From Flavobacterium arcticum (GTDB lineage Bacteria > Bacteroidota > Bacteroidia > Flavobacteriales > Flavobacteriaceae), in assembly GCF_003344925.1 (NCBI RefSeq), contig NZ_CP031188.1, positions 804,501-868,500 on the forward strand: DNA of 64,000 nt, in the 5' to 3' direction. The notes beneath the pieces are model-generated. The model saw nothing but the letters and a program-made list of their open reading frames with translations, searched no databases and was not told where the DNA came from. This document shows, piece by piece, positions 28,159 to 38,163 of the stretch. The position numbers and the translations under genes were made by a program. Positions within the stretch are counted from its first letter, which is position 1; every line of letters starts with the position of its first letter.

Positions 28159-31100
28159 TTAGGTATTCCTTACTTTAACCTGATAGAATACATTTGGCTT
28201 AGTACCAATGTGCTCTAATAAGTGATACATTCTGTCATCCTCTTTCAGTTTAACAACTGTATCCTCTTCATTATTAACATCTCCAAACACCATAGCTCCA
28301 GAGCCACATGCCTCAGTACAAGCTGTATAGAATTCATCTTTTTTAACCTGACGACCTTCTCTTTTTGCATTAAGAATAGTAGCCTGTGTCATTTGGATAC
28401 ATAGAGAACATTTCTCCATAACACCTCTTGAACGAACATTAACATCTGGATTAAGTACCATACGCCCTAAATCATCATTCATGTGATAATCAAACTCTTC
28501 ATTCTTATTATATAAGAACCAGTTAAAACGACGTACTTTATAAGGACAGTTGTTAGCACAGTAACGAGTACCTACACAACGGTTATATGCCATATGGTTT
28601 TGACCTTGACGGCTATGTGATGTTGCAGCAACTGGACAAACTGTTTCACATGGTGCATGGTTACAGTGCTGACAGAATACTGGCTGGAATGCTACTTGAG
28701 GGTTCTCAGAAGGATCTTCCATTGCATCAAAGGTATCAATAGAATCCATTAACCCTGAGATATTCTCTTTAACTTCTACATCACCTGCAAAAGTCTCTTC
28801 AGATGAATAATATCTATCAATACGCAACCAGTGCATATCGCGGCTTCTTCTTACCTCTGATTTACCAACTACTGGTACATTATTCTCTGCATGACATGCT
28901 ATAACACACGCCCCACAACCTGTACAAGCATTAAGATCTATCGAAAGGTTAAAGTGATGCCCTGTAGTTCTATCAAAAGATGTCCAAAGATCTACCGAAG
29001 TAGCAGGAACAGCTTTATGATCTAAAGATACCATAGGAACTTCATTCCACTCCGAAGCATCTTTTTTATTAAATTCAGATAAGGTAGTCTCTTTTATAAT
29101 ATCTCCCCTACCCATTAATGTTTTATGTAATTGTATACAAGCAAATTCATGGTCGCCTGACGCTTTAGTAAGCTTTACTGACTGTAGTGAATTGAAATTG
29201 TTGTATAACGTGTAAGCATTTACGCCCGTCATCATTTCTTTCTTCATAGCCGCTGTACGACCATAACCTAAAGAAAGTCCAACAGTACCTTTTGCCTGAC
29301 CTGGCTGTACAATAACAGGAACATTTTCTAATTTTTTACCGTTTACCTCAAGTGTTACAATACTACCGTTCATACCACCATTAGCAACATTATAATTCTC
29401 AAGACCTAGCTCCTCAGCATCAGCCTTAGATACTGTTACATAATTATCCCAAGACACCCTTGTGATAGGATCTGGAAACTCTTGTAACCATGGGTTATTA
29501 GCCTGCTGACCATCTCCCATACCTACTTTAGTGTACAACACAAGCTCCAAACCTGCTGCCTTTTTAGCACCTGCAAGCCTAGAAGCTGCACCGCCAAAAT
29601 CAGTAGGACTTGCAACGACTGCAGAAGTAGCAGCATCATGGTGAACACCATCATGTACAATTTGATTCCATGTTTTACCAGTACCCTCAGCAGTATAAGA
29701 CGCTTTAAGGTAATCGTAATATGATTGTGAGTTACCCGACCATAACAATAATGAATCTTGCAACTGTCTTGTCTTAAATAATGGACGTATAGTTGGTTGA
29801 GTAATACTATAATATCCTTTTGCCATACTTACATCGCCCCATGATTCTAAGTAATGAGGTGCTGCTGCAGCAATAGTAGTTAAAGAAGCCGTTTCATCTT
29901 CTTTCATAGAAAAGGCTACCGAAAATTTCACTTTTTTAAGCCCTTCAGTAAAATCAGCACTATTTGGTAATGTATAAACAGGATTAACACCACTCATTAT
30001 AAGTGTATCAACCGTACCTGCTTTCATATCCTGTACCAACTGAGCTACTGCTTTAGCGTTACCTTGTCTTACAAGGCGTGCACCAGCAGGGTTAAACGCT
30101 TCTGATTGTAAGGCGTTATTAATTGCTAACACAAGCAATTGCGCATTCATATCATCAAGACCTGAAACTAAAACACCTTTAGAACCAGCAGACTTTAATT
30201 GTTTTGCAGCCTTAGCAACTGCATCTTTATTAGTAAATGCAGGAACACTTACTGACGTACCCATTACAGCATTATAAAGTGCTACAAGGGCATATTTTTG
30301 TTCTGTCACTGTCATAGGAATACGCTTATCAGCGTTAGCACCACTTAGCGACATATTAGACTCTATTTGTATATGCTTAGACATTTTACCATTCTTAGGT
30401 ATTCGTCCTTCAGCATATCCTGTATCACAGCCACCACCTTGCCAGTCACCTAGAAAATCAGCACCTACAGAAACAATAACATCTGATTTAGAAAAATCAT
30501 AATCAGCAAGAGCTCTTTCTCCATATACAGCTTCAAAAGCATCTAAAGCCTCTGATGCAGAAACAGCATCATAAACAACATGCTTAAAGTTAGTGTAACG
30601 TGCTCCAAACTCAGCAATTAATTTATCTGTAGAAGGACTTGCCATAGTATTAGTTAACAATACCACTTGACCCCCTGAAGATGCAGCATTAGCTAAACCA
30701 GCCTTTACTTGAACATCAACTTCTTCCCAAGTAGCAGGCTTACCTTTTACCATTGGCTCTTTTAAACGCATGCTATCGTACAATGAAAGTACAGAAGCAT
30801 AAACCCTTGCATTAGGTTTTATTTTAGAACCTGGAAGATTGTTATTTTCAACTTTTATAGGTCTACCCTCACGGGTTTTAACCAATATATTTGCAAAATC
30901 AAAACCATCCGCAACAGTAGTTGCATAATAATCTGCAACACCTGGGATAATTTCTTCTGGTTGAACTACATAAGGAATAGACTTAATAACCGGACCTTCG
31001 CAGGCTGCAAGTGATACTGCAGCAGTACTGAATCCAACATATTTCAAAAAGTCACGACGGCTTGTTGACGAAGACGACAAAGCTTCCTTATCGCCAAGAA

Positions 31101-31212
31101 ATTCATCAGTCGGAATCTCTTCAACAAACTCATTGTTTCTTAGCGTCTCAACAATAGAACTGTTTTCTTTCAGTTCCTCAACACTTTGCCAGTATTTTTT
31201 GTTTGATGCCAT
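28159..31212 (-). CDS. actB: Alternative complex III iron-sulfur subunit ActB, TAT lipoprotein
   Basis: The start is the ATG at 31210-31212 (MASNKKYWQS), giving 1017 residues; the longer open frame upstream overlaps the end of actA and is rejected. A twin-arginine signal SRRDFLKYVG (RR at 52-53) is followed by a lipobox LAAC with cysteine 71, so the mature protein is probably an exported lipoprotein. The first two thirds resemble a molybdopterin oxidoreductase that in this complex carries no molybdenum. The last third resembles a four-cluster ferredoxin subunit with CTGCGACVIAC, CQHCNHAPCETVCP, CVGTRYCANNCP and CSLCIQ motifs. These clusters link quinol oxidation to the hemes of ActA. Confidence 0.96.
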   Translation of the reverse strand: MASNKKYWQSVEELKENSSIVETLRNNEFVEEIPTDEFLGDKEALSSSSTSRRDFLKYVGFSTAAVSLAACEGPVIKSIPYVVQPEEIIPGVADYYATTVADGFDFANILVKTREGRPIKVENNNLPGSKIKPNARVYASVLSLYDSMRLKEPMVKGKPATWEEVDVQVKAGLANAASSGGQVVLLTNTMASPSTDKLIAEFGARYTNFKHVVYDAVSASEALDAFEAVYGERALADYDFSKSDVIVSVGADFLGDWQGGGCDTGYAEGRIPKNGKMSKHIQIESNMSLSGANADKRIPMTVTEQKYALVALYNAVMGTSVSVPAFTNKDAVAKAAKQLKSAGSKGVLVSGLDDMNAQLLVLAINNALQSEAFNPAGARLVRQGNAKAVAQLVQDMKAGTVDTLIMSGVNPVYTLPNSADFTEGLKKVKFSVAFSMKEDETASLTTIAAAAPHYLESWGDVSMAKGYYSITQPTIRPLFKTRQLQDSLLLWSGNSQSYYDYLKASYTAEGTGKTWNQIVHDGVHHDAATSAVVASPTDFGGAASRLAGAKKAAGLELVLYTKVGMGDGQQANNPWLQEFPDPITRVSWDNYVTVSKADAEELGLENYNVANGGMNGSIVTLEVNGKKLENVPVIVQPGQAKGTVGLSLGYGRTAAMKKEMMTGVNAYTLYNNFNSLQSVKLTKASGDHEFACIQLHKTLMGRGDIIKETTLSEFNKKDASEWNEVPMVSLDHKAVPATSVDLWTSFDRTTGHHFNLSIDLNACTGCGACVIACHAENNVPVVGKSEVRRSRDMHWLRIDRYYSSEETFAGDVEVKENISGLMDSIDTFDAMEDPSENPQVAFQPVFCQHCNHAPCETVCPVAATSHSRQGQNHMAYNRCVGTRYCANNCPYKVRRFNWFLYNKNEEFDYHMNDDLGRMVLNPDVNVRSRGVMEKCSLCIQMTQATILNAKREGRQVKKDEFYTACTEACGSGAMVFGDVNNEEDTVVKLKEDDRMYHLLEHIGTKPNVFYQVKVRNT

Positions 31213-31246
31213 GTTATATATAGATATTAGCTTCTTTAAAAATTTA

Positions 31247-32578
31247 TTAATAGTGACATTTTCCACACTCAGTACCACCCATATTGGCAGCCGTAAGCTT
31301 AGCTACACCATATTTCTTGGCAAGCTCATCGTGGATTTTTTCATAGTACTCATTACCCTCAACTTTAACATTAGTTTCACGGTGACAGTTAATACACCAT
31401 CCCATTGTTAAAGGAGCGTCTTGTTTCATTATCTCGAAAGTCTCTACAGGACCGTGACATTTTTGACAATCAACACCTGCTACAGAAACGTGCTGCGAGT
31501 GATTGAAGTAAACAAAATCAGGAAGATTATGAATTCTTACCCATTTAACTGGTTTTTCTTTACCTGTATAAGCTTGAGTTGTTTTATCCCAACCTACTGC
31601 ATCATACAGCTTTTGTATCTCGGCAGTATAGAATTCTTTAGAATATTCTACATATGTAGAATCTTTACTACCTGTAAACTCTGAAATGTTTTTATGACAA
31701 TTCATACACACATTAAGCGATGGAATACCTGAAGTTTTACTAACCCTTGCAGAAGAGTGACAATACTTACAATCTACCCCATTTTCACCAGCGTGTATTT
31801 TGTGAGAGAAATGTATTGGCTGTATTGGTTCATACCCCTTATCTACACCTACCTGCATTAAAAAACCATACAAGAAGTAAGAAGAAGACAATAGCAACAA
31901 TATTACCGTAACCAACACTAAGAACTGATTTTTAGCATATGCTTTCCATAAAGACACCGAAGATTCATCATCAGCAATATTAACACCGTTTGCTTCAGCA
32001 ACTTTTCTTAATGTCTTGTTTACCAAAACAAGCATAACAATAAGCACTAAAAGCACCAGCACTAACGCAGCAAGAACAAGCGTATTATTTACACCGCTAT
32101 CAGAACCTCCATTACCTCCACCTCCAACAGGAGCAGAAGAAATTCTTGGTTCAGCTTTTGGCTGCGAGGTATATGCCATGATATCATCAATATCTTTATC
32201 TGATAATTGAGGAAATGCTGTCATCACAGAGTTATTATTTTCTGCAAATAATTTCACTGCAGTAGCGTCACCTGATTTTATCATCTCGCTACTATTTCTC
32301 ACCCATTTATAAAGCCAAGCACGATCGTGCTTATCAGCAATATTTCTCAGTGCAGGCCCTGTAGCCTTAGCATCGAGTTTGTGACATGCAGCACATAATG
32401 AGTTAAAAAGTTCTTTACCTTTTACCGGATCGCCTGCTCCCGCATCAGGAGCCGCTGCTTCGGCAGGAGCTTCAGCTGCAGTTTCCTGCGCAAATGACGT
32501 TAAGGAAAAAGACAGCGAGAACGCCAGGCAGAACAATAAAATTCTTGAAAACGAAGTATGGTTACCCACTTTTTTCAT
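31247..32578 (-). CDS. actA: Alternative complex III multiheme cytochrome c subunit ActA
   Basis: A 443-residue exported cytochrome with six CxxCH heme sites. The first, CAACH at residues 62-66, belongs to an N-terminal monoheme cytochrome c domain (about 48-140, with a methionine in SVMTAFPQLSDKDIDDIMAY). After a Gly-rich linker and two hydrophobic helices (about 165-190 and 215-240) come five more sites: CKYCH, CMNCH, CQKCH, CINCH and CGKCH, the last at the very C-terminus. The five-heme part equals classical ActA; the N-terminal domain is an addition that may carry electrons to the aa3 oxidase, whose subunit II has no heme domain. It is the first gene of the cluster. Confidence 0.95.
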   Translation of the reverse strand: MKKVGNHTSFSRILLFCLAFSLSFSLTSFAQETAAEAPAEAAAPDAGAGDPVKGKELFNSLCAACHKLDAKATGPALRNIADKHDRAWLYKWVRNSSEMIKSGDATAVKLFAENNNSVMTAFPQLSDKDIDDIMAYTSQPKAEPRISSAPVGGGGNGGSDSGVNNTLVLAALVLVLLVLIVMLVLVNKTLRKVAEANGVNIADDESSVSLWKAYAKNQFLVLVTVILLLLSSSYFLYGFLMQVGVDKGYEPIQPIHFSHKIHAGENGVDCKYCHSSARVSKTSGIPSLNVCMNCHKNISEFTGSKDSTYVEYSKEFYTAEIQKLYDAVGWDKTTQAYTGKEKPVKWVRIHNLPDFVYFNHSQHVSVAGVDCQKCHGPVETFEIMKQDAPLTMGWCINCHRETNVKVEGNEYYEKIHDELAKKYGVAKLTAANMGGTECGKCHY

Positions 32579-32661
32579 ATTAAAAATGATTATCGACTAT
32601 TTTTGGTATAGTTTTCTATTTGTATCCCAACAAAATGTTATACTTTTTTTAAAAACTCCCA

Positions 32662-32691
32662 CAAAAATACGACTTATGAATTATTCTCAAA
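32662..32691 (-). promoter_or_regulatory. Promoter of act-cta cluster
   Basis: On the minus strand TTTG (32691-32688) and TATTTTTG (32669-32662) are separated by 18 bases, matching the Bacteroidota promoter pattern. The leader to the actA ATG would be about 80 bases. The gap 32579-32792 is shared with the divergent SPOR gene and is otherwise A/T-rich with no gene. Confidence 0.55.
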
Positions 32692-32766
32692 CCTTAATTA
32701 ATTGTTAAGAACCAATTTATAACAATTCTAAATAAATACAGAAGAATATGATAAAATAATATGTTG

Positions 32767-32774
32767 TATTTTTG
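32767..32774 (+). promoter_or_regulatory. -7 element of SPOR-protein gene
   Basis: TATTTTTG matches TAnnTTTG exactly and lies 18 bases before the ATG at 32793. It also contains the TTG that would otherwise be read as an earlier start codon, which decides against that start. No clear TTG lies at -33. Confidence 0.45.
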
Positions 32775-32792
32775 CATCAAACACCGTTCATT

Positions 32793-33182
32793 ATGAGAAT
32801 TTTAAACATGAAGCACATTCTATTTGTAGTATTTTTCCTTGCATTACCCGCAAGCAAATCATCTGCACAAAATGCAGAAATAAATATCGAACAAGATGAA
32901 AAATTCACTTCGCTTTTAAATGAAAAGCGAAAGATAAATTCATCTATCACCATTAATGATCGTTATAAAATACAGATATTTTATGGCGAAAATGCTAAAG
33001 CAAGAAAAACACTTGCAGAGTTTAAAAAAGAATTTCCAGATATGGATGCTACGATAGTATTTGAAAGCCCTACATATAAAGTATGGGCAGGCAGCTTTAA
33101 CACGCGTATTGACGCTGAAAGAATGTTAGTTAAGATAAAAGAGAAACACCCTTACTCATTACTTATAAAACCAAACAAATAG
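32793..33182 (+). CDS. SPOR domain-containing periplasmic protein
   Basis: A 129-residue protein starting at ATG 32793 (MRILNMKHIL); Met6 is a second possible start. A signal peptide ends near SKSSA-QN. The C-terminal 70 residues have the SPOR fold pattern (YKIQIFYGENAKARKTLAEF, then YKVWAGSFNTRIDAERMLVKIK), which binds denuded peptidoglycan glycan strands at division sites. It is convergent with infB, with a shared bidirectional terminator between them. Confidence 0.88.
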   Translation: MRILNMKHILFVVFFLALPASKSSAQNAEINIEQDEKFTSLLNEKRKINSSITINDRYKIQIFYGENAKARKTLAEFKKEFPDMDATIVFESPTYKVWAGSFNTRIDAERMLVKIKEKHPYSLLIKPNK

Positions 33183-33225
33183 TCTCTCTAACTATCTCAG
33201 TAAGATGATAATAATTAACACGTAC

Positions 33226-33261
33226 AAAAAAGCCCGTTTGCTATAACAAACGGGCTTTTTT
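33226..33261. terminator. Bidirectional terminator between SPOR gene and infB
   Basis: A perfect 15-bp inverted repeat (AAAAAAGCCCGTTTG / CAAACGGGCTTTTTT) around a 6-base loop, with T-runs on both strands. It lies 44 bases after the SPOR stop and 19 bases after the infB stop, so it can end both convergent transcripts. Confidence 0.9.
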
Positions 33262-33280
33262 AATTTTATATATCAAGCTT

Positions 33281-36208
33281 TTATTTAAGCTTCTTTTTAA
33301 CTTCTACTTCTTGATAAGCTTCAATCACATCAAGTTGTTGTATGTCATTATAATTCTTTATCTGCATACCACAATCATATCCTTTAGCTACTTCCTTAAC
33401 ATCATCTTTAAATCGTTTAAGGGCAGCAAGCTCTCCTGTGTATATAACCACACCTTCTCTAATAAGTCTAATCTTAGAATTCCTAAATATCTTACCATCG
33501 GTAACCATACAACCTGCAATAGTACCCACTTTAGATATTTTAAACGTTTCTCTAATCTCAGCAGATCCAGTAATCTCTTCTTTAAGCTCTGGAGAAAGCA
33601 TACCTTCCATTGCATCTTTAAGATCATCAATAGCATCATAAATAATAGAGTAGTTTCTGATGTCGATTTCTTCTTTATCAGCAAGTTGTCTTGCCGATGC
33701 AGATGGACGAACATTAAATCCTATAATAATAGCATCGGACGCCGAAGCAAGCAATACATCAGATTCTGTAATTGCACCTACTGCTTTATGTATAATATTA
33801 ATTTGAATCTCCTCGGTAGATAGTTTAGAGAACGAATCTGATAATGCTTCAACAGACCCATCCACATCACCTTTAAGGATAATATTAAGTTCTTTAAACT
33901 GACCAAGAGCAATTCTTCTACCAATCTCGTCAAGTGTAATATGACGTTGCGTTCTTACAGATTGTTCACGTATTAATTGTGTACGCTTAGCAGCAATTTG
34001 TTTCGCTTCTTTTTCATCTTCAAACACGGTAAACTTATCACCTGCCGTTGGCGCACCATCAAGTCCTAATATAGATATTGGAGTAGATGGACCCGCTACT
34101 TTTACATTCTTACCGCGCTCATCATGCATAGCTTTTACTTTACCATGATGTTTACCCGCCAATACATAATCGCCAAGTCGTAATGTACCACCTTGAACTA
34201 ATACCGTAGATACATATCCACGACCTTTATCAAGGAATGCCTCTACTACAGTACCTACAGCAGCCTTATCTGGATTTGCTTTTAGGTCTAATATTTCTGC
34301 TTCAAGCAATACTTTTTCTAGAAGATCTTTTACTCCTAAGCCTGTCTTTGCAGAAATATCGTGCGATTGTATTTTTCCGCCCCAATCTTCTACTAAAAGA
34401 TTCATGGCAGCAAGTTTTTCTTTTATTTTTTCTGGATTTGCCGTTGGCTTATCCACTTTATTTATAGCAAATATAATAGGTACACCTGCAGCTTGTGCGT
34501 GATTTATCGCCTCTTTTGTTTGTGGCATGATATCGTCGTCTGCTGCAATTACAACAATAGCAATATCTGTTACCTGAGCACCACGCGCACGCATTGCTGT
34601 AAACGCTTCGTGACCTGGTGTATCTAAAAAGGCAATTTTTTGACCATTTTCTAGCTGTACTCCATAAGCACCTATATGCTGCGTTATACCTCCAGATTCT
34701 CCAGCAATTACATTTTCTTTACGAATGTAATCTAGTAATGATGTTTTACCATGATCTACGTGCCCCATTACAGTAACAATAGGCGCTCTAAACTCTAGAT
34801 CTTCTTCTTTATCTTCTATAACCTCCATCGATTCTTCGATATCGGTTGTTATAAATTCTACTTCATAACCAAATTCATCTGCAACAATACTAAGCGTTTC
34901 TGCATCTAATCTTTGGTTCATGGTAACCATGATACCAAGAGACATACATACCGATATAACTTTAGTAATTGGCACATCCATCATTGTAGCAATTTCACCT
35001 ACAGTAACAAACTCCGTTACCTTAATAGTTTTATTGCCTTCGTTAAGCATACGTTGTTCATCGTCTGTTTTTTGACGGTGACTATCACGTTTATCTCTTC
35101 TATATTTCGCCGCTTTAGACTTACTACCTTTACCTTGTAGTTTCTCTAGCGTTTCACGAATTTGATTTTTAACTTCTTCTTCAGTAGGTTCTACCTTAGC
35201 TACAATAGCAGGACGTCTACCACCTGGAGTTATTTTAGCTCCACCAGTTCTATTTCCGCCTTGTTGTCCACCAGGTCTATTACCTCCCTGTCCTTGCTGA
35301 GCTTTAGGAATAATCCTTTTTCTCTTATTCTTATTATTGTTATTATTCCCAGGTTGGTTAGGTCGTATCGCCTCTCCTTTTTTAGGCTCTTCCTTCTTCT
35401 TCTTTGGTTTTTGAAACTGCGTAAGATCTATGGTTTTACCTGTAAACGTTGTACCCGAAAGTTTTTGGTACTGGGTTTTTATTTTTTCTTCCTCTGGCTG
35501 CTCTTGTTCAGGCGCAGCTTGTTTTTCTTTTTGCTCAGGCACAGCTTGCTCTTGCTGCTTCGGCTGTATCTTTGCATTAGGGTTAGCCTTAATAATCTTT
35601 GGCTGTCTTGCTGCAGGTTTTTCTGGAGCAGCTTTTACCGCCTCATCCTTTACAGGAACCTCTTTTGACACCTCTGGTTTTTTATCTGCTACCTTAGGCT
35701 CTTCTGCTGGCTTCGCTTCTGATACTTTTGGTTCTTCAGATTTCGACACAGGAGCTGTTTTAGGCACTTCAACCTTTGGAGCTTCTGCTTTTGGCTGCTC
35801 TTGTTTTTTAGGTATATCGTCTGAAGAAGTTTCTTGAGCTTTTTTAGGATTAAGGTCTATTTTACCAACCGATACTGGTCCTGATAAAGTAGTTTTAGCT
35901 TTAATAACCTCTTGCTTTTGTCGCTCTTCATCTTGCTTTCTTTTCTCCTCCATCTCGCGCTCTCTCGCAACACGTAGCGCCTCTTTTTCCTTTCTCTTCT
36001 CCTCACTCACCTCAAGAGAAGCTTCCTTCTTGCCTTTGTCAGCAGAGAATTGATTGTAAAGGGCATTACGCTCATCGCCGGATATCTTGGCATTAGGGCT
36101 GGCATCTATATTATAGCCCTTATCCTTAAGATATTCCACTGCTCTATCCAGCGAAATATTTAATTCCCTTAAAACTTTATTTATTCTTATTGCTCTTTCT
36201 TCAGACAT
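33281..36208 (-). CDS. infB: Translation initiation factor IF-2
   Basis: A 975-residue IF-2 that positions initiator tRNA on the 30S subunit. The N-terminal IF2_N helix ([20 protein letters not shown]) is followed by a long charged region rich in Lys, Glu, Pro and Gln (about 65-350) and a Gly/Arg-rich stretch. The GTPase domain begins near residue 478 with GHVDHGKTS (G1) at about 481-489, DTPGHEAFT (G3) and NKVDKP (G4), then domains II-IV. The repetitive N-terminal region generates long but false open frames on the other strand. It is the last gene of rimP-nusA-infB. Confidence 0.98.
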   Translation of the reverse strand: MSEERAIRINKVLRELNISLDRAVEYLKDKGYNIDASPNAKISGDERNALYNQFSADKGKKEASLEVSEEKRKEKEALRVAREREMEEKRKQDEERQKQEVIKAKTTLSGPVSVGKIDLNPKKAQETSSDDIPKKQEQPKAEAPKVEVPKTAPVSKSEEPKVSEAKPAEEPKVADKKPEVSKEVPVKDEAVKAAPEKPAARQPKIIKANPNAKIQPKQQEQAVPEQKEKQAAPEQEQPEEEKIKTQYQKLSGTTFTGKTIDLTQFQKPKKKKEEPKKGEAIRPNQPGNNNNNKNKRKRIIPKAQQGQGGNRPGGQQGGNRTGGAKITPGGRRPAIVAKVEPTEEEVKNQIRETLEKLQGKGSKSKAAKYRRDKRDSHRQKTDDEQRMLNEGNKTIKVTEFVTVGEIATMMDVPITKVISVCMSLGIMVTMNQRLDAETLSIVADEFGYEVEFITTDIEESMEVIEDKEEDLEFRAPIVTVMGHVDHGKTSLLDYIRKENVIAGESGGITQHIGAYGVQLENGQKIAFLDTPGHEAFTAMRARGAQVTDIAIVVIAADDDIMPQTKEAINHAQAAGVPIIFAINKVDKPTANPEKIKEKLAAMNLLVEDWGGKIQSHDISAKTGLGVKDLLEKVLLEAEILDLKANPDKAAVGTVVEAFLDKGRGYVSTVLVQGGTLRLGDYVLAGKHHGKVKAMHDERGKNVKVAGPSTPISILGLDGAPTAGDKFTVFEDEKEAKQIAAKRTQLIREQSVRTQRHITLDEIGRRIALGQFKELNIILKGDVDGSVEALSDSFSKLSTEEIQINIIHKAVGAITESDVLLASASDAIIIGFNVRPSASARQLADKEEIDIRNYSIIYDAIDDLKDAMEGMLSPELKEEITGSAEIRETFKISKVGTIAGCMVTDGKIFRNSKIRLIREGVVIYTGELAALKRFKDDVKEVAKGYDCGMQIKNYNDIQQLDVIEAYQEVEVKKKLK

Positions 36209-36257
36209 ACAATCTTTTTAATATTATCTTCTTTGTTGTGATGTTTATATATTAAAC

Positions 36258-37499
36258 TTACTCTTCAAATTCTTCTTTAAGTATTCTCATTACCTCTGCA
36301 ACGGTCTCTTCTTCAAGGTCTGTTCTTCTTACAAGATCTTGTATATCTTGGCTTAGTATGCTCCTAGCAGTATCAAGACCTATTTTAGCAAATTCCTCAA
36401 TAATCCAGCTATCAATCTCATCAGTAAACTCTGTTAATTCAACATCTTCATCTTCTACAAGATTACCTTCTCTTATAACATCTAACTCATACCCTGTTAA
36501 GAAACCAGCTAGTTTTATATTATGTCCGCCACGACCTATGGCTTTAGAAACCTCTTCAAGTTTCAAGAACACTTCTGCTCTTTTGTTTTCTTCATCTATT
36601 TTAATAGATGATATTTTCGCAGGACTCAAAGCTCTTGTTATAAATAACTGCGTATTGGTAGTATAGTTGATAACATCTATATTCTCATTACCCAACTCTC
36701 TTACTATACCGTGTATACGCGAACCTTTCATACCAACACATGCTCCAACAGGGTCTATCCTATCATCATAAGAATCTACAGCTACCTTTGCTTTTTCACC
36801 TGGTATTCTTACTACTTTTTTAACTGTTATAAGACCATCAAATACCTCAGGTATTTCTTGTTCAAACAATTTTTCAAGGAATGTCTCAGATGTTCTAGAC
36901 ATTATAATTTGCGGCTTATTACCTTTTAGCTCTACACTCTCAATGATACCTCGAACATTATCTCCTTTTCTAAAAAAGTCTGCCGGAATTTGCTTTTCTT
37001 TCGGCAATACTATCTCATTTCCTTCATCATCCACCAAAATTACAGCTTTTGGGCGAACATGGTGCACTTCAGCAGTATAAATATCACCAATAATGTCTTT
37101 AAACTGCTTATAAAGGTTAGTATTATCGTGTTCGTGTATTTTAGATATAAGGTTTTGACGTAGTGCTAATATAGCTCTTCTACCAAGCTGTATAAGCTTT
37201 ACTTCTTCAGAAACATCTTCATCTACTTCAAAATCGGGCTCTATCTTACGCGCCTCAGTTAGTGATATTTCTTGGTTAGGATCCTCAACTTCACCATCGG
37301 CAACTACTACCCTATTTCTCCAAATCTCCATATCCCCTTTATCAGGGTTGATAATTATATCAAAATTATCGTCAGAACCGTATTTCTTTTTTAAGGCATT
37401 CCTAAATACATCTTCTAGTATCGCCATAAGCGTAACACGATCTATTAGTTTATCATCCTTAAACTCCGAAAACGATTCAATTAATGCGATATTCTCCAT
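36258..37499 (-). CDS. nusA: Transcription termination/antitermination factor NusA
   Basis: A 413-residue NusA with the N-terminal RNA polymerase-binding domain, the S1 domain (about 130-200: DIYTAEVHHVRPKAVILV) and two KH domains (VGACVGMKGSRIHGIVRELG; GRGGHNIKLAGFLTGYEL). It lacks the acidic C-terminal repeats found in Escherichia coli, as is normal for Bacteroidota. Its place between rimP and infB is the widely conserved order. The gene follows rimP after 15 bases. Confidence 0.97.
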   Translation of the reverse strand: MENIALIESFSEFKDDKLIDRVTLMAILEDVFRNALKKKYGSDDNFDIIINPDKGDMEIWRNRVVVADGEVEDPNQEISLTEARKIEPDFEVDEDVSEEVKLIQLGRRAILALRQNLISKIHEHDNTNLYKQFKDIIGDIYTAEVHHVRPKAVILVDDEGNEIVLPKEKQIPADFFRKGDNVRGIIESVELKGNKPQIIMSRTSETFLEKLFEQEIPEVFDGLITVKKVVRIPGEKAKVAVDSYDDRIDPVGACVGMKGSRIHGIVRELGNENIDVINYTTNTQLFITRALSPAKISSIKIDEENKRAEVFLKLEEVSKAIGRGGHNIKLAGFLTGYELDVIREGNLVEDEDVELTEFTDEIDSWIIEEFAKIGLDTARSILSQDIQDLVRRTDLEEETVAEVMRILKEEFEE

Positions 37500-37514
37500 A
37501 CCAACTATCTTTTA

Positions 37515-37985
37515 TTAAAATTTTATTACAACAACTGCTTCTTTTATCTCACTATAAGATATTTCGGCTCTTTTTTGCACGGTTTCTTTACCTTTCCCTA
37601 TCTTTTTTGGCTCACGAGCCTTCCATTCCATAACTACAAACTCATCATTAGCCTCAGTAAGTGTAGCCTCAACTTCTTGGGTCTCTGTAACCACCTTTAG
37701 TGTTCTACCAAGGTTTTTAACATATTGCCTTTTGTTTGTTAAGGGTGTAGTAGCGCCAGCAGAAGTTACTTCCAACGAAAAATCATGTTCTTCCCTGTCA
37801 AGATTATGTTCTATCGCACGGCTTACATTAATACAATCCTGCAGGTTCACTCCGTTATCGCCATCCAGGGTTACCATGATTTTATTCGAATCCGTAATCT
37901 TCAGGTCAATAAGAAAGAGTGAAGGGCTTTCTATAAGTGCCTCTTCAAGCAGAGTGCTTACTTTCTCTTTAAATATCATATTCAT
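37515..37985 (-). CDS. rimP: Ribosome maturation factor RimP
   Basis: A 156-residue RimP, required for 30S subunit maturation. Conserved segments are [21 protein letters not shown] (about 23-43, given in part), [25 protein letters not shown] and [17 protein letters not shown]. The start is ATG 37985, with Met3 a close alternative. A GC-rich hairpin followed by five T residues lies just upstream of the ATG, so expression of the whole rimP-nusA-infB unit may be attenuated. Confidence 0.95.
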   Translation of the reverse strand: MNMIFKEKVSTLLEEALIESPSLFLIDLKITDSNKIMVTLDGDNGVNLQDCINVSRAIEHNLDREEHDFSLEVTSAGATTPLTNKRQYVKNLGRTLKVVTETQEVEATLTEANDEFVVMEWKAREPKKIGKGKETVQKRAEISYSEIKEAVVVIKF

Positions 37986-37993
37986 TATAAAAA

Positions 37994-38013
37994 GAGGGGA
38001 CTACAGCCCCCTC
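37994..38013 (-). terminator. Terminator-like hairpin in rimP leader
   Basis: Minus-strand GAGGGG (38013-38008), an 8-base loop and CCCCTC (37999-37994), followed directly by TTTTT and, four bases later, by the rimP ATG. There is no gene upstream on this strand for it to terminate. It is therefore probably an attenuator or a structure that controls translation of rimP. Confidence 0.55.
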
Positions 38014-38042
38014 ATTATTTAGTTTTCCATTAAATAACCGCG

Positions 38043-38050
38043 CAAATATA
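38043..38050 (-). promoter_or_regulatory. -7 element of rimP-nusA-infB
   Basis: Minus-strand TATATTTG matches TAnnTTTG. Transcription would start near 38038, giving a leader of about 50 bases that contains the hairpin at 37994-38013. No good -33 TTG was found. Confidence 0.4.
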
Positions 38051-38163
38051 CTAATTATTTTTATATATTGAAAATCATTGGATAATGTAAAATAAATTCT
38101 TAATTTTATATTATAAAAATAACACAGAAATTTGTCAATACTTTAAGATTTACTCCAATTATT

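Noticed and set aside
31213..31278. N-terminal extension of actB by 22 residues
   Set aside because: It would overlap the end of actA and begin with residues unlike the family; the ATG at 31210-31212 gives the conserved beginning.
33311..33823. 170-codon plus-strand open frame opposite the 3' part of infB
   Set aside because: A shadow of a well-conserved gene, with low-complexity hydrophobic translation and no start context.
35430..35837. 135-codon plus-strand open frame opposite the N-terminal part of infB
   Set aside because: It is the reverse of the repetitive Lys/Glu/Pro-rich infB region; its Ser/Phe/Gly-rich translation has no family pattern.
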